The translations under genes and the position numbers were made by a program. The notes under the pieces were generated by a model, which had not been told where the DNA came from, searched no databases, and saw only the letters and a program-made list of their open reading frames with translations. A stretch of DNA of 12,510 bases from Candidatus Atribacteria bacterium 1244-E10-H5-B2 (lineage in GTDB: Bacteria > Atribacterota > JS1 > SB-45 > 34-128): the NCBI GenBank assembly GCA_003575245.1, contig NMQN01000474.1, forward strand, positions 1-12,510. Reading direction: 5' to 3'. Positions within the stretch are counted from its first letter, which is position 1; every line of letters begins with the position of its first letter. Shown here piece after piece: positions 5,588 through 12,318 of this stretch.

Positions 5588-5615
5588 AAATATATTAGTT
5601 GATCAATCTATTTAT

Positions 5616-6065
5616 TTATTTCACTACTTCTTTTTTCAAAAAATCTTGAAGAGCATGGATAGCGAGAATATAACTCTGGTAACCAAACCCGGCAATCTGG
5701 CCTATACACGCAGAAGCAGTTACTGATTTCCCCCGAAAATCTTCTCGAGAAAATATATTAGAAAGATGAACTTCAACTACCGGGATAGAACAGTCTCTTA
5801 GGGCATCGGCAATAGCATAACTGTAATGAGTATAAGCCGCTGGATTGATAACTAAACCATTTAGCCTTGAAGCGTTCTGCTGAATAAATTTAATAATTTC
5901 CCCCTCGAAATTGGACTGAATTATGATTAGTTCAATACCTTCCTTCTCGGCAAAAGATTTTATTTTACAGTTCATTTCTTCTAAAGTTAAATTTCCGTAA
6001 ATTTTCTCATCTCTTTTTCCCAGCATATTCAAATTTGGTCCATTGATTATTCCTATCTTTAACAT
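5616..6065 (-). CDS. aroQ: 3-dehydroquinate dehydratase, type II
   Basis: It dehydrates 3-dehydroquinate to 3-dehydroshikimate (third step). The 149-aa length and motifs are those of the dodecameric type II family: NGPNLNMLGKR at 8-18, the catalytic Tyr23 in KIYG on the flexible lid with Arg18, NPAAYTHYS (74-82), EVHLSN with His100, and REDFRGKS with Arg111. I chose ATG 6065: AAGGAG lies 8 bases upstream, whereas the in-frame GTG at 6074 directly touches that Shine-Dalgarno. The start overlaps the aroB stop by 7 bases (ATGTTAA), implying translational coupling. This enzyme is unrelated to type I AroD. It is the last tightly packed gene before the repeat island. Confidence 0.96.
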   Translation of the reverse strand: MLKIGIINGPNLNMLGKRDEKIYGNLTLEEMNCKIKSFAEKEGIELIIIQSNFEGEIIKFIQQNASRLNGLVINPAAYTHYSYAIADALRDCSIPVVEVHLSNIFSREDFRGKSVTASACIGQIAGFGYQSYILAIHALQDFLKKEVVK

Positions 6066-7249
6066 AATCCCCACTCCTTTTTAAATTCTTCTAAAGCTTT
6101 TATTGTTTCTTTTTTAGTTATATCTTTAATTAAACTAACTTTGCCCATATCCTCTGGTAGAATGAATGTTATTTTACCCTGATAGTTTTTTTTATCTAAA
6201 GTCAAAGTTTCCCAGAATTGATTGTAGTCTAAATTTTTAATATGTTTAAACATAGATTCCCGCTTTCGCGGGAATGACAGAGAAGAAGGCGGGGATGACA
6301 TATTGAGTTGTTCCCCGGGTTTGGATTCCTGATTTCGTAAGAATGATAATATTCGTTTAATTTTCCCCTCAAACTCTTCTGAACACATCCCTCTATTGCG
6401 AGCTATTTTAGTTTCGATTAACATACCTAAGGCCACTGCTTCACCATGATTTAAATCCTGATATCCTGCCCTTACTTCCAGGGCATGGCCAATACTATGG
6501 CCAAAGTTTAGTATTTTACGTAGTCTGCTTTCCCAGGGATCTTTCAAAACTATGTCCGCTTTTAAAGGAATAGCTTCTTTAACAACTTCACATAGTAGGT
6601 CTTTATGTTTTTTTAATAATTGATCAATATTTTTTTCTAACCATTTAAAGAAAACCGGAGATTTGATAACTGCTATTTTTATAGCCTCTATCATTCCATT
6701 TTTTATATCTTTATCTGATAAAGTCTGCAGAACCTCAGGGTCGGTGTAAACTGCCTTTGGCTGATAGAAGCTCCCGATTATATTTTTAGCTAAAGGATGA
6801 TCAACCGCTACTTTCCCCCCGATACTGCTATCTACTTGAGCCAAAAGAGTGGTGGGAATATGCACCAAAGGCAGGCCTCTCATATAGGTAGCAGCAACAA
6901 ATCCGGTTAAATCTCCTATAACTCCTCCACCTAAAGCTATAAGGGTAGTAGTTCGGTCTGCTTTCCTTTTTAATAATTCATCATAGAGATATTTTGTCGT
7001 AGATAGGGTTTTATATTTCTCGCCATCGGGCACTTCTATTAAATCAGAGTTAAACCCATCCTTTCTCAAAGCGGATAAAAGTTTAGCTCCGTACAGGTTG
7101 TTTACTAAAGAATTGGTAATTATAATAACCCTCTTATTCTCTATTGCCTTAGATAAATGCTCGCCTGAATTATTAAGAATTCCCTTTTCGATGCAAATCT
7201 TATATTCTTTATCTTCCGTAATTTTTACTGTAATCTCTTTCACCTTCAC
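6059..7249 (-). CDS. aroB: 3-dehydroquinate synthase with repeat-derived insertion
   Basis: AroB cyclises DAHP to 3-dehydroquinate, using NAD and a divalent metal (second step). The NAD-binding GGGVIGD is at 107-113 and the active-site GGKVAVDHPLAKN at about 144-156. Metal ligands are E188 (GMIEAIK), H251 (NFGHSIGH) and H268 (LNHGE). All expected catalytic motifs are present. The length of 396 exceeds the usual roughly 360. The excess is a segment at about residues 304-337, in the C-terminal helical domain between RILSFL and KNLDYNQFW. It contains two in-frame copies of a dispersed palindromic repeat, read as SFLRNQESK and SFPRKRESM. The frame stays open, so the protein is probably made and may tolerate the insert as a surface loop. 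The GTG start has GAGGTGAG just upstream, 4 bp after aroK, and the stop overlaps aroQ. Confidence 0.95.
   Translation of the reverse strand: MKVKEITVKITEDKEYKICIEKGILNNSGEHLSKAIENKRVIIITNSLVNNLYGAKLLSALRKDGFNSDLIEVPDGEKYKTLSTTKYLYDELLKRKADRTTTLIALGGGVIGDLTGFVAATYMRGLPLVHIPTTLLAQVDSSIGGKVAVDHPLAKNIIGSFYQPKAVYTDPEVLQTLSDKDIKNGMIEAIKIAVIKSPVFFKWLEKNIDQLLKKHKDLLCEVVKEAIPLKADIVLKDPWESRLRKILNFGHSIGHALEVRAGYQDLNHGEAVALGMLIETKIARNRGMCSEEFEGKIKRILSFLRNQESKPGEQLNMSSPPSSLSFPRKRESMFKHIKNLDYNQFWETLTLDKKNYQGKITFILPEDMGKVSLIKDITKKETIKALEEFKKEWGLC
6255..6279. repeat. Dispersed palindromic repeat inside aroB, intact copy
   Basis: ATTCCCGC-TTTC-GCGGGAAT is a perfect 8-bp inverted repeat followed by GACA. It encodes SFPRKRESM on the coding strand of aroB. 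A related copy lies outside any gene at 5564-5587. Confidence 0.8.
6321..6348. repeat. Dispersed palindromic repeat inside aroB, degenerate copy
   Basis: GGATTCCTGATTTCGTAAGAATGAT aligns with the intact copy at 6255-6279 with several substitutions that break the stem. It is read in the same phase (SFLRNQESK), 23 codons before the other copy. Confidence 0.65.
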
Positions 7250-7253
7250 TTAC

Positions 7254-7766
7254 TCACCTCTCTAACTTTAAAAGATTTATTATCTTATCCACGACTTCCC
7301 GAGTTGTAAGATTAGTGGTATCAATCTTCCACTTGATATTATCATATATTTTCTTTCTTTCTTCTAAAAGGCGATTGATCTCACTTAAGATGTTTTCCTC
7401 TTTTAAAAGGGGTCGATTATTCTTTTTTTTTACCCTATTATAGATAGTCTGGGAATCAGCATAAAGACAGATTATTTGTCCTTTCTGGTTTAGTATCCTG
7501 GTATTATCCGAAGAAAGCAGAGTTCCCCCGCCGGTCGCAATCACCATATTTTCTTCTTTAGATAATTCTTTTACTAATTTATTCTCTTGTGCCCGAAAAT
7601 ACTTTTCTCCGTATCTGGCAAAAATATCTGCTATGCTCGTTCCCTGGCGTTCTTTGATTATCCGGTCCATATCTATAAATTCCCTTTTTAATTTTCGAGC
7701 TAATTCCTTTGCTACTACACTCTTACCAGTCCCCATAAATCCGGTAATAACAATATTTTTTCTCAT
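7254..7766 (-). CDS. aroK: Shikimate kinase
   Basis: AroK phosphorylates shikimate at the 3-hydroxyl with ATP (fifth step). At 170 aa it has a P-loop GFMGTGKS at residues 9-16 (Lys15), the Mg/shikimate DMD motif at 32-34, a substrate-binding Arg58 (YFRAQE), the GGG of Walker B-like TGGGTL (79-81), and the lid Arg in NNRPLL (R118). It is a complete single-domain NMP-kinase-type fold. The ATG overlaps the aroC stop by four bases (ATGA), so translation is probably coupled, and the aroB start follows 4 bp after its stop. AroK versus AroL naming is arbitrary outside enterobacteria. Confidence 0.96.
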   Translation of the reverse strand: MRKNIVITGFMGTGKSVVAKELARKLKREFIDMDRIIKERQGTSIADIFARYGEKYFRAQENKLVKELSKEENMVIATGGGTLLSSDNTRILNQKGQIICLYADSQTIYNRVKKKNNRPLLKEENILSEINRLLEERKKIYDNIKWKIDTTNLTTREVVDKIINLLKLER

Positions 7767-8911
7767 TTCTTCCGGAGTAACTCCTTATAATTTTCATAAT
7801 TTTCTTTAATTTCGGCTAATGAATCCCCGCCAAACTTTTCCAGAAAAGCAGCTGCTATCTCCCAGGCTGCTACCGCCTCTCCCACTACACTGGCAGCAGG
7901 AACTACACATATATCAGACCTTTGGTAGATTGCTTTTGTCTCCTTTTTAGTGGTAAAATCAATAGAACAAAGGGGATTAATCAAGGTAGGTATTGGTTTA
8001 AGATAAGCTCTAATTATCACCTCTTCTCCATTGGCAACTCCACCTTCTATGCCGCCAGCTCGATTAGTCTTTCGGTAATATCGAGAAGAATTATTATTTG
8101 GCTTATCTTGGATAAAAATTTCATCATGGACATCTGAACCTTTTTTCTCCGAGTCCTCTATTCCTTCGCCTATTTCTACTGCCTTTACCCCTGGTATACT
8201 CATAAAAGCTGAAGCTAATTGAGCATCCAGACGCCTATCCCACTGAACATAACTTCCCAAACCGATAGGAACACCGGAAATTACCACCTCAAATGCCCCG
8301 CCTAAAGTATCTCCTTTCTCCCGAGCTCGATCAATTTCTCTGCACATTCCAATTGATGCAATTCCATCTACGCAATATACTGGTGATTTGTTAATCTCAG
8401 TTTTAATCCTTGGATTAAAAGAAGTAATCCTCCGGGCTTTAACCTGACCAATCCTTAATACATAACTGTAAATTTCTATATTGAATTCTTCTAAGAGGGA
8501 GCTTGCAACCGAGCCGATAGCTACCCTCATGGCAGTTTGTCGAGCACTTGCTCTTTCTAAAACTTTCCTTACATCTTTAAATCCATATTTTATCGCACCG
8601 GCAAAATCCGCGTGCCCTGGTCGGCAAATAGTCAAAGGAGGATATTCCTTTTCCTGCCAATTCTCCCAGTCTTTATTTTTTACCATTAAGCCGAGGGGAC
8701 TTCCTATGGTCTTTCCTTCTACCAATCCGGATAATATCTCAACTCGATCCCGTTCAATCTTCATCCTCTCTCCTCTGCCATACCCCCCTTGACGTCTCTT
8801 CAGATTAAGATTGATCTTTTCTTTTTTTAAGCAAAGACCTGCCGGCAATCCCTCTATTATTCCCAACAAACATTTTCCGTGAGATTCTCCCGCATCAAGA
8901 AATCTTAACAT
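7763..8911 (-). CDS. aroC: Chorismate synthase
   Basis: AroC eliminates phosphate from EPSP to give chorismate (seventh step) and needs reduced FMN. Family signatures in order are MLRFLDAGESHG at the N-terminus with the active-site His11, RRQGGYGRG (39-46), RPGHADFAGAIKYG (97-110) and ERASARQTAMR (119-129). Further on are SDVHDE, NRAGGIEGGVANG and RSDICVVPAASVVGE. I start at ATG 8911 because the protein then begins exactly at the conserved N-terminus and GGGAG lies about 10 bases upstream. A longer frame to 8956 adds 15 atypical residues. This leaves a 37-bp gap to aroE. The length of 382 aa is normal, and no key residue appears missing. Confidence 0.96.
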   Translation of the reverse strand: MLRFLDAGESHGKCLLGIIEGLPAGLCLKKEKINLNLKRRQGGYGRGERMKIERDRVEILSGLVEGKTIGSPLGLMVKNKDWENWQEKEYPPLTICRPGHADFAGAIKYGFKDVRKVLERASARQTAMRVAIGSVASSLLEEFNIEIYSYVLRIGQVKARRITSFNPRIKTEINKSPVYCVDGIASIGMCREIDRAREKGDTLGGAFEVVISGVPIGLGSYVQWDRRLDAQLASAFMSIPGVKAVEIGEGIEDSEKKGSDVHDEIFIQDKPNNNSSRYYRKTNRAGGIEGGVANGEEVIIRAYLKPIPTLINPLCSIDFTTKKETKAIYQRSDICVVPAASVVGEAVAAWEIAAAFLEKFGGDSLAEIKENYENYKELLRKK

Positions 8912-8948
8912 TTTGTATTTTCTCCCTTCTCTTTGACTTTCAAGCAAT

Positions 8949-9815
8949 CTAAGCAATTCTTTTAATCATTTCTAATACTTCTTTCCCTTCTGGCTTAAGG
9001 CCAGTCCAAAGATAAAAACTCTCTATGCCCTGATAAACCAACATCGACAATCCGTTAGTTATATTTGCTCCTGCCCTCTCAGCCTGTCTAAGAAAAAGAG
9101 TCTTAGCCGGGTGATAGATAAGATCATAAACTAAGAGATTAGAATGAAATAATTTCTCATCAGGCAAAGGAGTATTGTCGATCTGGGGTGCCATTCCCAA
9201 AGAAGTGGTATTAATTAAAAGATGAGCCTTCTCTATTTTATCTTTTAAATCCTCTTTTTCTAAAGGAAATACACTAGTACAGCTTTTTGGGAAAAAGGAC
9301 GAAAGATTTTGTTTAATCTTTTTAGCTTTTTCTAAAGTCCGATTAAAGATACATATTTCTTCTATCCCTTCCTCCAAGAGAGCGTAAACTACTGCTCGAG
9401 CAGCCCCTCCTGCTCCTAAAATAACTGCTTTCTCCCCTTTTATAGCAAATTTTCCATCTTCCTGTAGGCTTTTTTTAAAACCAATTACATCAGTATTATA
9501 ACCGGTGAGAAATCCTTTATCATTAACAATAGTGTTTACCGCTCCGATTCTCCGAGCAGATTCTTCCACTTCGTCTAAAAATTCAATTACCTTTTCTTTG
9601 TAAGGGAAAGTGATATTTACTCCTCTTATATTCAGGGCTTTTATCCCTTGGATAGCTTTACCTAAATTAGTTTTTGCTACTTGAAAAGGTAGATAACAAA
9701 AGTTTAAAGAATGTTTTAGTATTATTTGGTTGTGGAAAAGTGGGGAAAGACTATTTTCTATATTTTTACCGATTACCCCGATTATTTTGGTCTTTCCGTT
9801 TATATCTTTTTTCAT
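8949..9815 (-). CDS. aroE: Shikimate dehydrogenase
   Basis: AroE reduces 3-dehydroshikimate to shikimate with NADPH (fourth step). At 288 aa it shows the substrate site SLS (22-24) and N68 in NITFPYK, with catalytic Lys73. GAVNT (91-95) and YNTD (catalytic-pair D109) follow. The dinucleotide loop GAGGAAR is at 134-140, and NRT (158-160) binds the NADP phosphate. The C-terminal LVYQGIESFYLWTG is also typical. The ATG has AGGTG and GAGGGTG just upstream. A 63-bp gap separates it from aroA and contains part of a dispersed repeat (about 9848-9877), the only loose junction in the core cluster. I see nothing abnormal in the protein. Confidence 0.96.
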   Translation of the reverse strand: MKKDINGKTKIIGVIGKNIENSLSPLFHNQIILKHSLNFCYLPFQVAKTNLGKAIQGIKALNIRGVNITFPYKEKVIEFLDEVEESARRIGAVNTIVNDKGFLTGYNTDVIGFKKSLQEDGKFAIKGEKAVILGAGGAARAVVYALLEEGIEEICIFNRTLEKAKKIKQNLSSFFPKSCTSVFPLEKEDLKDKIEKAHLLINTTSLGMAPQIDNTPLPDEKLFHSNLLVYDLIYHPAKTLFLRQAERAGANITNGLSMLVYQGIESFYLWTGLKPEGKEVLEMIKRIA

Positions 9816-9847
9816 TTACACCTACACCCTCACTTTAATTCTTTACA

Positions 9848-9877
9848 GAGATTGCTTCACTACGTTTACAATGACAG
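9848..9877. repeat. Dispersed repeat fragment (GAGATTGCTTC...CAATGACA type)
   Basis: GAGATTGCTTCACTACG then TTTACAATGACAG resembles the element at 5499-5550 (GAGATTGCTTC...TTGCAATGACA) with the middle deleted. It fills most of the aroA-aroE gap. Confidence 0.55.
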
Positions 9878-9878
9878 A

Positions 9879-11168
9879 TTAAAAATTAATCAAATTTTGT
9901 AAAGTCTTTTCAAATCCAGGAAAGGATATATCTATACATTCTGAATTTTTTATAACCGTTTTTCCTTCAGCTAATAGAGCAGCGACTGCTAAGGACATAG
10001 CAATTCGATGATCATTGTAACTTTCACAGACTGCTCCCTGCAATCTAATGGGACCATTTACCGCAAAACCATCTTCTCTTTCCTCAATATCTGCTCCCAT
10101 TTTCTTCAATTCGCTGACAATAGCTTTTATCCGATCAGTCTCTTTTGCCCTTAATTCTCTTGCCCCACTTACTACCGTTTTACCCTGTGCCTGAGTTGCC
10201 ACCACCGCAATAAGAGGTAACTCATCGATTAAAAAAGGCACGTTTTCTTTCTTAATCTCTACTCCCTTTGGTTTTGAATATTCTATCATTAAATCAGCTT
10301 GAGGTTCATTTGATTTTATCTGGTAATTTAAAATATCGATCTTTGTCCCCATTTTTTTTAATATTTCAATTATTCCGGTCCTGGTAGGATTAACCCCTAC
10401 CTGCTTAATTATAATTTGTGAGTCTCTTAATATACTGGCAGCTGCTATGAAATAAGCAGCAGAAGAAATATCACCGGGTATGAAAATCTCGGTGCTTTTT
10501 AATTCTTTTCCTCCCTTTATTTTAATTTCAGGAGGAAAAATCTTTATATCTGCCCGCATAATCTCTAACATCCTCTCGGTATGGTCCCTGGTGGACAGAG
10601 GTTCTCTAATAACTGTCTCACCAGTTGTATAAAGACCAGCCAACAGAAGGGCTGATTTCACCTGAGCACTGGCTACAGGTAAGGTATATTGGAAAGGATT
10701 GAGTTTACTTCCTTTTATACTTAAAGATGCAAAATGGCCATCTTCCCTCCCCCAAATATCTGCCCCCATTAACCGAAGAGGTTGGACTACTCTTTTCATA
10801 GGTCTTTTTCTGATTGAATTATCTCCATTTAAAACAGAATAAAAATTCTGTCCACTAAGCAATCCAGTTAAAAGACGGATGGTCGTCCCTGAGTTCCCCA
10901 CGTCGAGTATATCATTCGGTTCTTGCAATCCATATAATCCTTTTCCTTTTATATTGACAGAATTATCTTCGTCTAACTCTATTTTCACTCCTAAGGCTTG
11001 CATGCATCCTAAAGTTCTTAGACAATCTAAGGAATTTAATAAATTGTATACTCGGGTTTCTCCCTGAGCAATAGACCCTAAAATCAGAGAGCGATGAGAG
11101 ATTGATTTATCTCCCGGGACAAATATATTTCCTTTTAATTTATTAACTTTTTCTAAAACAAGTTCCAC
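9879..11168 (-). CDS. aroA: 5-enolpyruvylshikimate-3-phosphate synthase (EPSPS)
   Basis: AroA joins phosphoenolpyruvate to shikimate-3-phosphate (sixth step). Its 429 aa fold as two inverse alpha/beta domains. PGDKSISHR (18-26) binds both substrates through Lys21, Ser22 and Arg26. GNSGTTIR (91-98), GDNSIRKRPMKR (115-126), the SAQVKSALLLAG block (167-178) and LIDELP with D315/E316 complete the active site, and KETDR and NDHRIAM follow. The sequence resembles the Bacillus subtilis-type (class II-like) enzymes rather than E. coli. Class II members can be less sensitive to glyphosate, but that cannot be concluded here. The start is GTG 11168, directly abutting the aroF stop (TAAGTG), with GAGAGGAT inside aroF as ribosome binding site, so the two are translationally coupled. 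Confidence 0.96.
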   Translation of the reverse strand: MELVLEKVNKLKGNIFVPGDKSISHRSLILGSIAQGETRVYNLLNSLDCLRTLGCMQALGVKIELDEDNSVNIKGKGLYGLQEPNDILDVGNSGTTIRLLTGLLSGQNFYSVLNGDNSIRKRPMKRVVQPLRLMGADIWGREDGHFASLSIKGSKLNPFQYTLPVASAQVKSALLLAGLYTTGETVIREPLSTRDHTERMLEIMRADIKIFPPEIKIKGGKELKSTEIFIPGDISSAAYFIAAASILRDSQIIIKQVGVNPTRTGIIEILKKMGTKIDILNYQIKSNEPQADLMIEYSKPKGVEIKKENVPFLIDELPLIAVVATQAQGKTVVSGARELRAKETDRIKAIVSELKKMGADIEEREDGFAVNGPIRLQGAVCESYNDHRIAMSLAVAALLAEGKTVIKNSECIDISFPGFEKTLQNLINF

Positions 11169-11933
11169 TTAATTTTTCATCCTCTCTAATTCATATTCAG
11201 CAGATGTGCTTAATTCTCGGCCTACCGCCTGAACTATAGGGCTCAATTCTTTCATCAATTGGCTAAAAGTATCAAATCTTAAAGTTTGGGCCCCATCACT
11301 AAGCATTCCTCTTTTTAATAATATTGGTTTTTTAGTTTTACCCAATTCTTTTAGCAATACAAAATTCTGCATATTACGAGCGCCTACTTGAAATATATCG
11401 GTATATTTACCTACTAGCTCTATCTGGTTAACCGACATCACTTCAGTTACAACTGCTAAACCTGTCTCTTTCCCGACCTGAGCTAATAATTTTAAACCTT
11501 CTTCCCCTAATCCCTGAAAGCTGTAAGGAGAAGTCCGAGGTTTAAAAGCTCCTCCTCTTAATATCTTTGCTCCAGCAGCTTTCACTTGTTGAGCTGTTTC
11601 AAATATCTGTTTCTCATTTTCTACCACACATGGTCCGGCCATTACTATTACTTCTTTTCCTCCAATAGTTATATCTTTTACTTTAATGATAGTATTAAAA
11701 TCCTTGAATTCCCTGCTGGCCAATTTGTAAGGTTTTATAATACGAATAATTTCTTCCACACCATTATAAGCATAAAAAGGAACAGAAGCTAAATTTTCTA
11801 CATCTCCGATTACTCCTAAAACAATTCGTCTTTCCCCTCTAATGATATGTACCTCGTGTCCCATTTCATTCAATTTCTTTACTATTTTTTCTACATCAGC
11901 ATCATCAGTTTTGCCATTCATCACAATAATCAC
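11169..11933 (-). CDS. aroF: DAHP synthase, type I-beta, with internal in-frame deletion
   Basis: The family condenses phosphoenolpyruvate and erythrose-4-phosphate, the first committed step. The N-terminal ferredoxin-like regulatory domain (about 1-68, as in Thermotoga maritima DAHPS) is intact. The barrel begins normally: AGPC with metal ligand C102, LRGGAFKPRTSPYSFQG (115-131), GARNMQNF (184-191) and LLKRGM (205-210). It then jumps from M210 straight to LSDGAQTL, which belongs near the C-terminus. About 96 residues are missing compared with the 338-aa Thermotoga enzyme, including the CERG segment, the DPSH histidine ligand and the EVH glutamate ligand; only Cys102 and the SDG aspartate (D213) remain. 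The frame is kept and the tail is normal. The product is probably inactive, unless the deletion is an assembly artefact. The GTG start has AGGAGG 10 bases upstream. It is first in the operon, behind the attenuator. Confidence 0.9.
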   Translation of the reverse strand: MIIVMNGKTDDADVEKIVKKLNEMGHEVHIIRGERRIVLGVIGDVENLASVPFYAYNGVEEIIRIIKPYKLASREFKDFNTIIKVKDITIGGKEVIVMAGPCVVENEKQIFETAQQVKAAGAKILRGGAFKPRTSPYSFQGLGEEGLKLLAQVGKETGLAVVTEVMSVNQIELVGKYTDIFQVGARNMQNFVLLKELGKTKKPILLKRGMLSDGAQTLRFDTFSQLMKELSPIVQAVGRELSTSAEYELERMKN

Positions 11934-12051
11934 TTGAATTCACCCTCCTTTTGGTCTGAAGTTTCTTTAAATAAATCTTTTCTTAATATTTTTGATCCCC
12001 TTAAATACGTGTTAAGGGACGGTTCTTTGACACGATTTTCTCTTATAAAAT
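11934..12051. other. Untranslated stretch between attenuator terminator and aroF, with REP-like palindrome
   Basis: No gene is seen. At 12008-12034 CGTGT and ACACG flank a core containing GGGACGGTTC, which resembles REP-type dispersed repeats. The aroF ribosome binding site (AGGAGG on the minus strand, 11949-11944) lies at the end nearest the gene. Confidence 0.5.
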
Positions 12052-12089
12052 AAAAAAAGCCATAGGAATTTAAAAAACCTATGACTTTT
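12051..12089 (-). terminator. Attenuator terminator of the aro operon (segments D:E)
   Basis: On the minus strand AAAAGTCATAGG (12089-12078) pairs with CCTATGGCTTTT (12066-12055): 12 bp with one U-G pair and an 11-base loop, continuing into a T-rich tail. It lies about 120 bp before aroF and must be read through for the operon to be expressed. Confidence 0.85.
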
Positions 12090-12196
12090 ATTTATACATA
12101 AATATATTATATAAAGATATCATAGGCATAAAACCGATGTCTATGCCTATAATATCTTATTTTAAACCTCTAAGATGTTAGGGCATAAACATCGGT
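12078..12196 (-). promoter_or_regulatory. Mutually exclusive RNA structures of the aro attenuator (segments A-D)
   Basis: Segment A (12196-12182, inside the leader-peptide frame) pairs with B (12147-12133) in 15 continuous pairs including one U-G. B extended (12158-12142) pairs with C (12130-12114) in 17 continuous pairs with one U-G. C (12127-12119) pairs with D (12085-12077) in 9 pairs including two G-U, and D is the 5' arm of the terminator. Hence A:B with C:D would give read-through, and B:C with D:E would give termination. A ribosome stalled early in the Phe/Tyr run leaves A free (read-through). A ribosome at the stop codon (12172-12170) covers half of A (termination). Pairings are read directly from sequence; the logic is inference modelled on amino-acid operon attenuators. 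Confidence 0.8.
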
Positions 12197-12262
12197 GGTA
12201 AAATAGAAGGAAAAATAATTAAAGGAATTTATTAATTTAGTAAATTCTCTTTTTGAAACCAC
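12170..12262 (-). CDS. Phe/Tyr-rich leader peptide of the aro operon
   Basis: This is a 30-residue frame with GTG start and TAG stop, preceded by AAGGAG (12276-12271) with an ideal 8-base spacing, and placed about 20 nt after a consensus promoter. Eight of 30 residues are Phe or Tyr, and codons 14-21 read F-N-Y-F-S-F-Y-F (six aromatic of eight). There is no Trp. Codons 23-27 form RNA segment A, and the stop lies in the loop part of the A:B hairpin. The peptide has no signal sequence or known fold. By analogy with pheA, trp and his leaders, its translation rate rather than its product is the function: shortage of charged tRNA-Phe or tRNA-Tyr would stall the ribosome. Nearly all enzymes downstream supply these amino acids, which supports the reading. 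Not detectable by normal gene finders because of its size. Confidence 0.85.
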   Translation of the reverse strand: MVSKREFTKLINSFNYFSFYFTTDVYALTS

Positions 12263-12289
12263 CTTATCTACTCCTTAACATTTTTCAAA

Positions 12290-12318
12290 ATATTAGCATA
12301 TCCTTCTGTTTCTGTCAA
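12290..12318 (-). promoter_or_regulatory. Promoter of the aro operon
   Basis: On the minus strand TTGACA (12318-12313), a 17-bp spacer ending in TGC, and TAATAT (12295-12290) give a near-perfect, extended -10 sigma70-type promoter. The predicted transcript starts near 12283-12286, shortly before the leader-peptide ribosome binding site. Confidence 0.85.

Larger units (their letters stand above)
5299..5615. other. aroQ-tyrA gap: island of dispersed palindromic repeats
   Basis: No real gene is seen. From left to right are four heptamers GTAATAA, GTAATAA, GTAATGA, GTAATTA (5341-5368); a GC-rich hairpin CCTCTCC...GGAGAGG (5416-5437); a hairpin GGGTTCGATGAATCGAGCCC (5467-5486); a GAGATTGCTTC...GCAATGACA element (5499-5550); and ATTCCCTC-TTTC-GAGGGAAT (5565-5584). 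The last is a relative of the copies inside aroB. Short open frames here translate repeat peptides (FPRKRES, RERVRVRG) and are not genes. Confidence 0.7.

Noticed and set aside
5268..5589. Two minus-strand open frames of 94 and 65 codons between aroQ and tyrA
   Set aside because: They are made of repeat translations (FPRKRES, RERVRVRG), and the first overlaps the tyrA start. There is no ribosome binding site or conserved domain.
8481..8792. Plus-strand open frames opposite aroC, including one at 7922-8137
   Set aside because: They are antisense shadows of a well-conserved enzyme.
8912..8956. Longer N-terminus for chorismate synthase
   Set aside because: The extra 15 residues are unlike the family, and the ATG at 8911 has its own ribosome binding site at the conserved protein start.
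12052..12283. T-box or tryptophan-type riboswitch as the sensor upstream of aroF
   Set aside because: No T-box consensus (AGGGTGG...ACCGCG) or specifier loop is visible, while a leader peptide with aromatic codons and a ribosome binding site explains the structures better.
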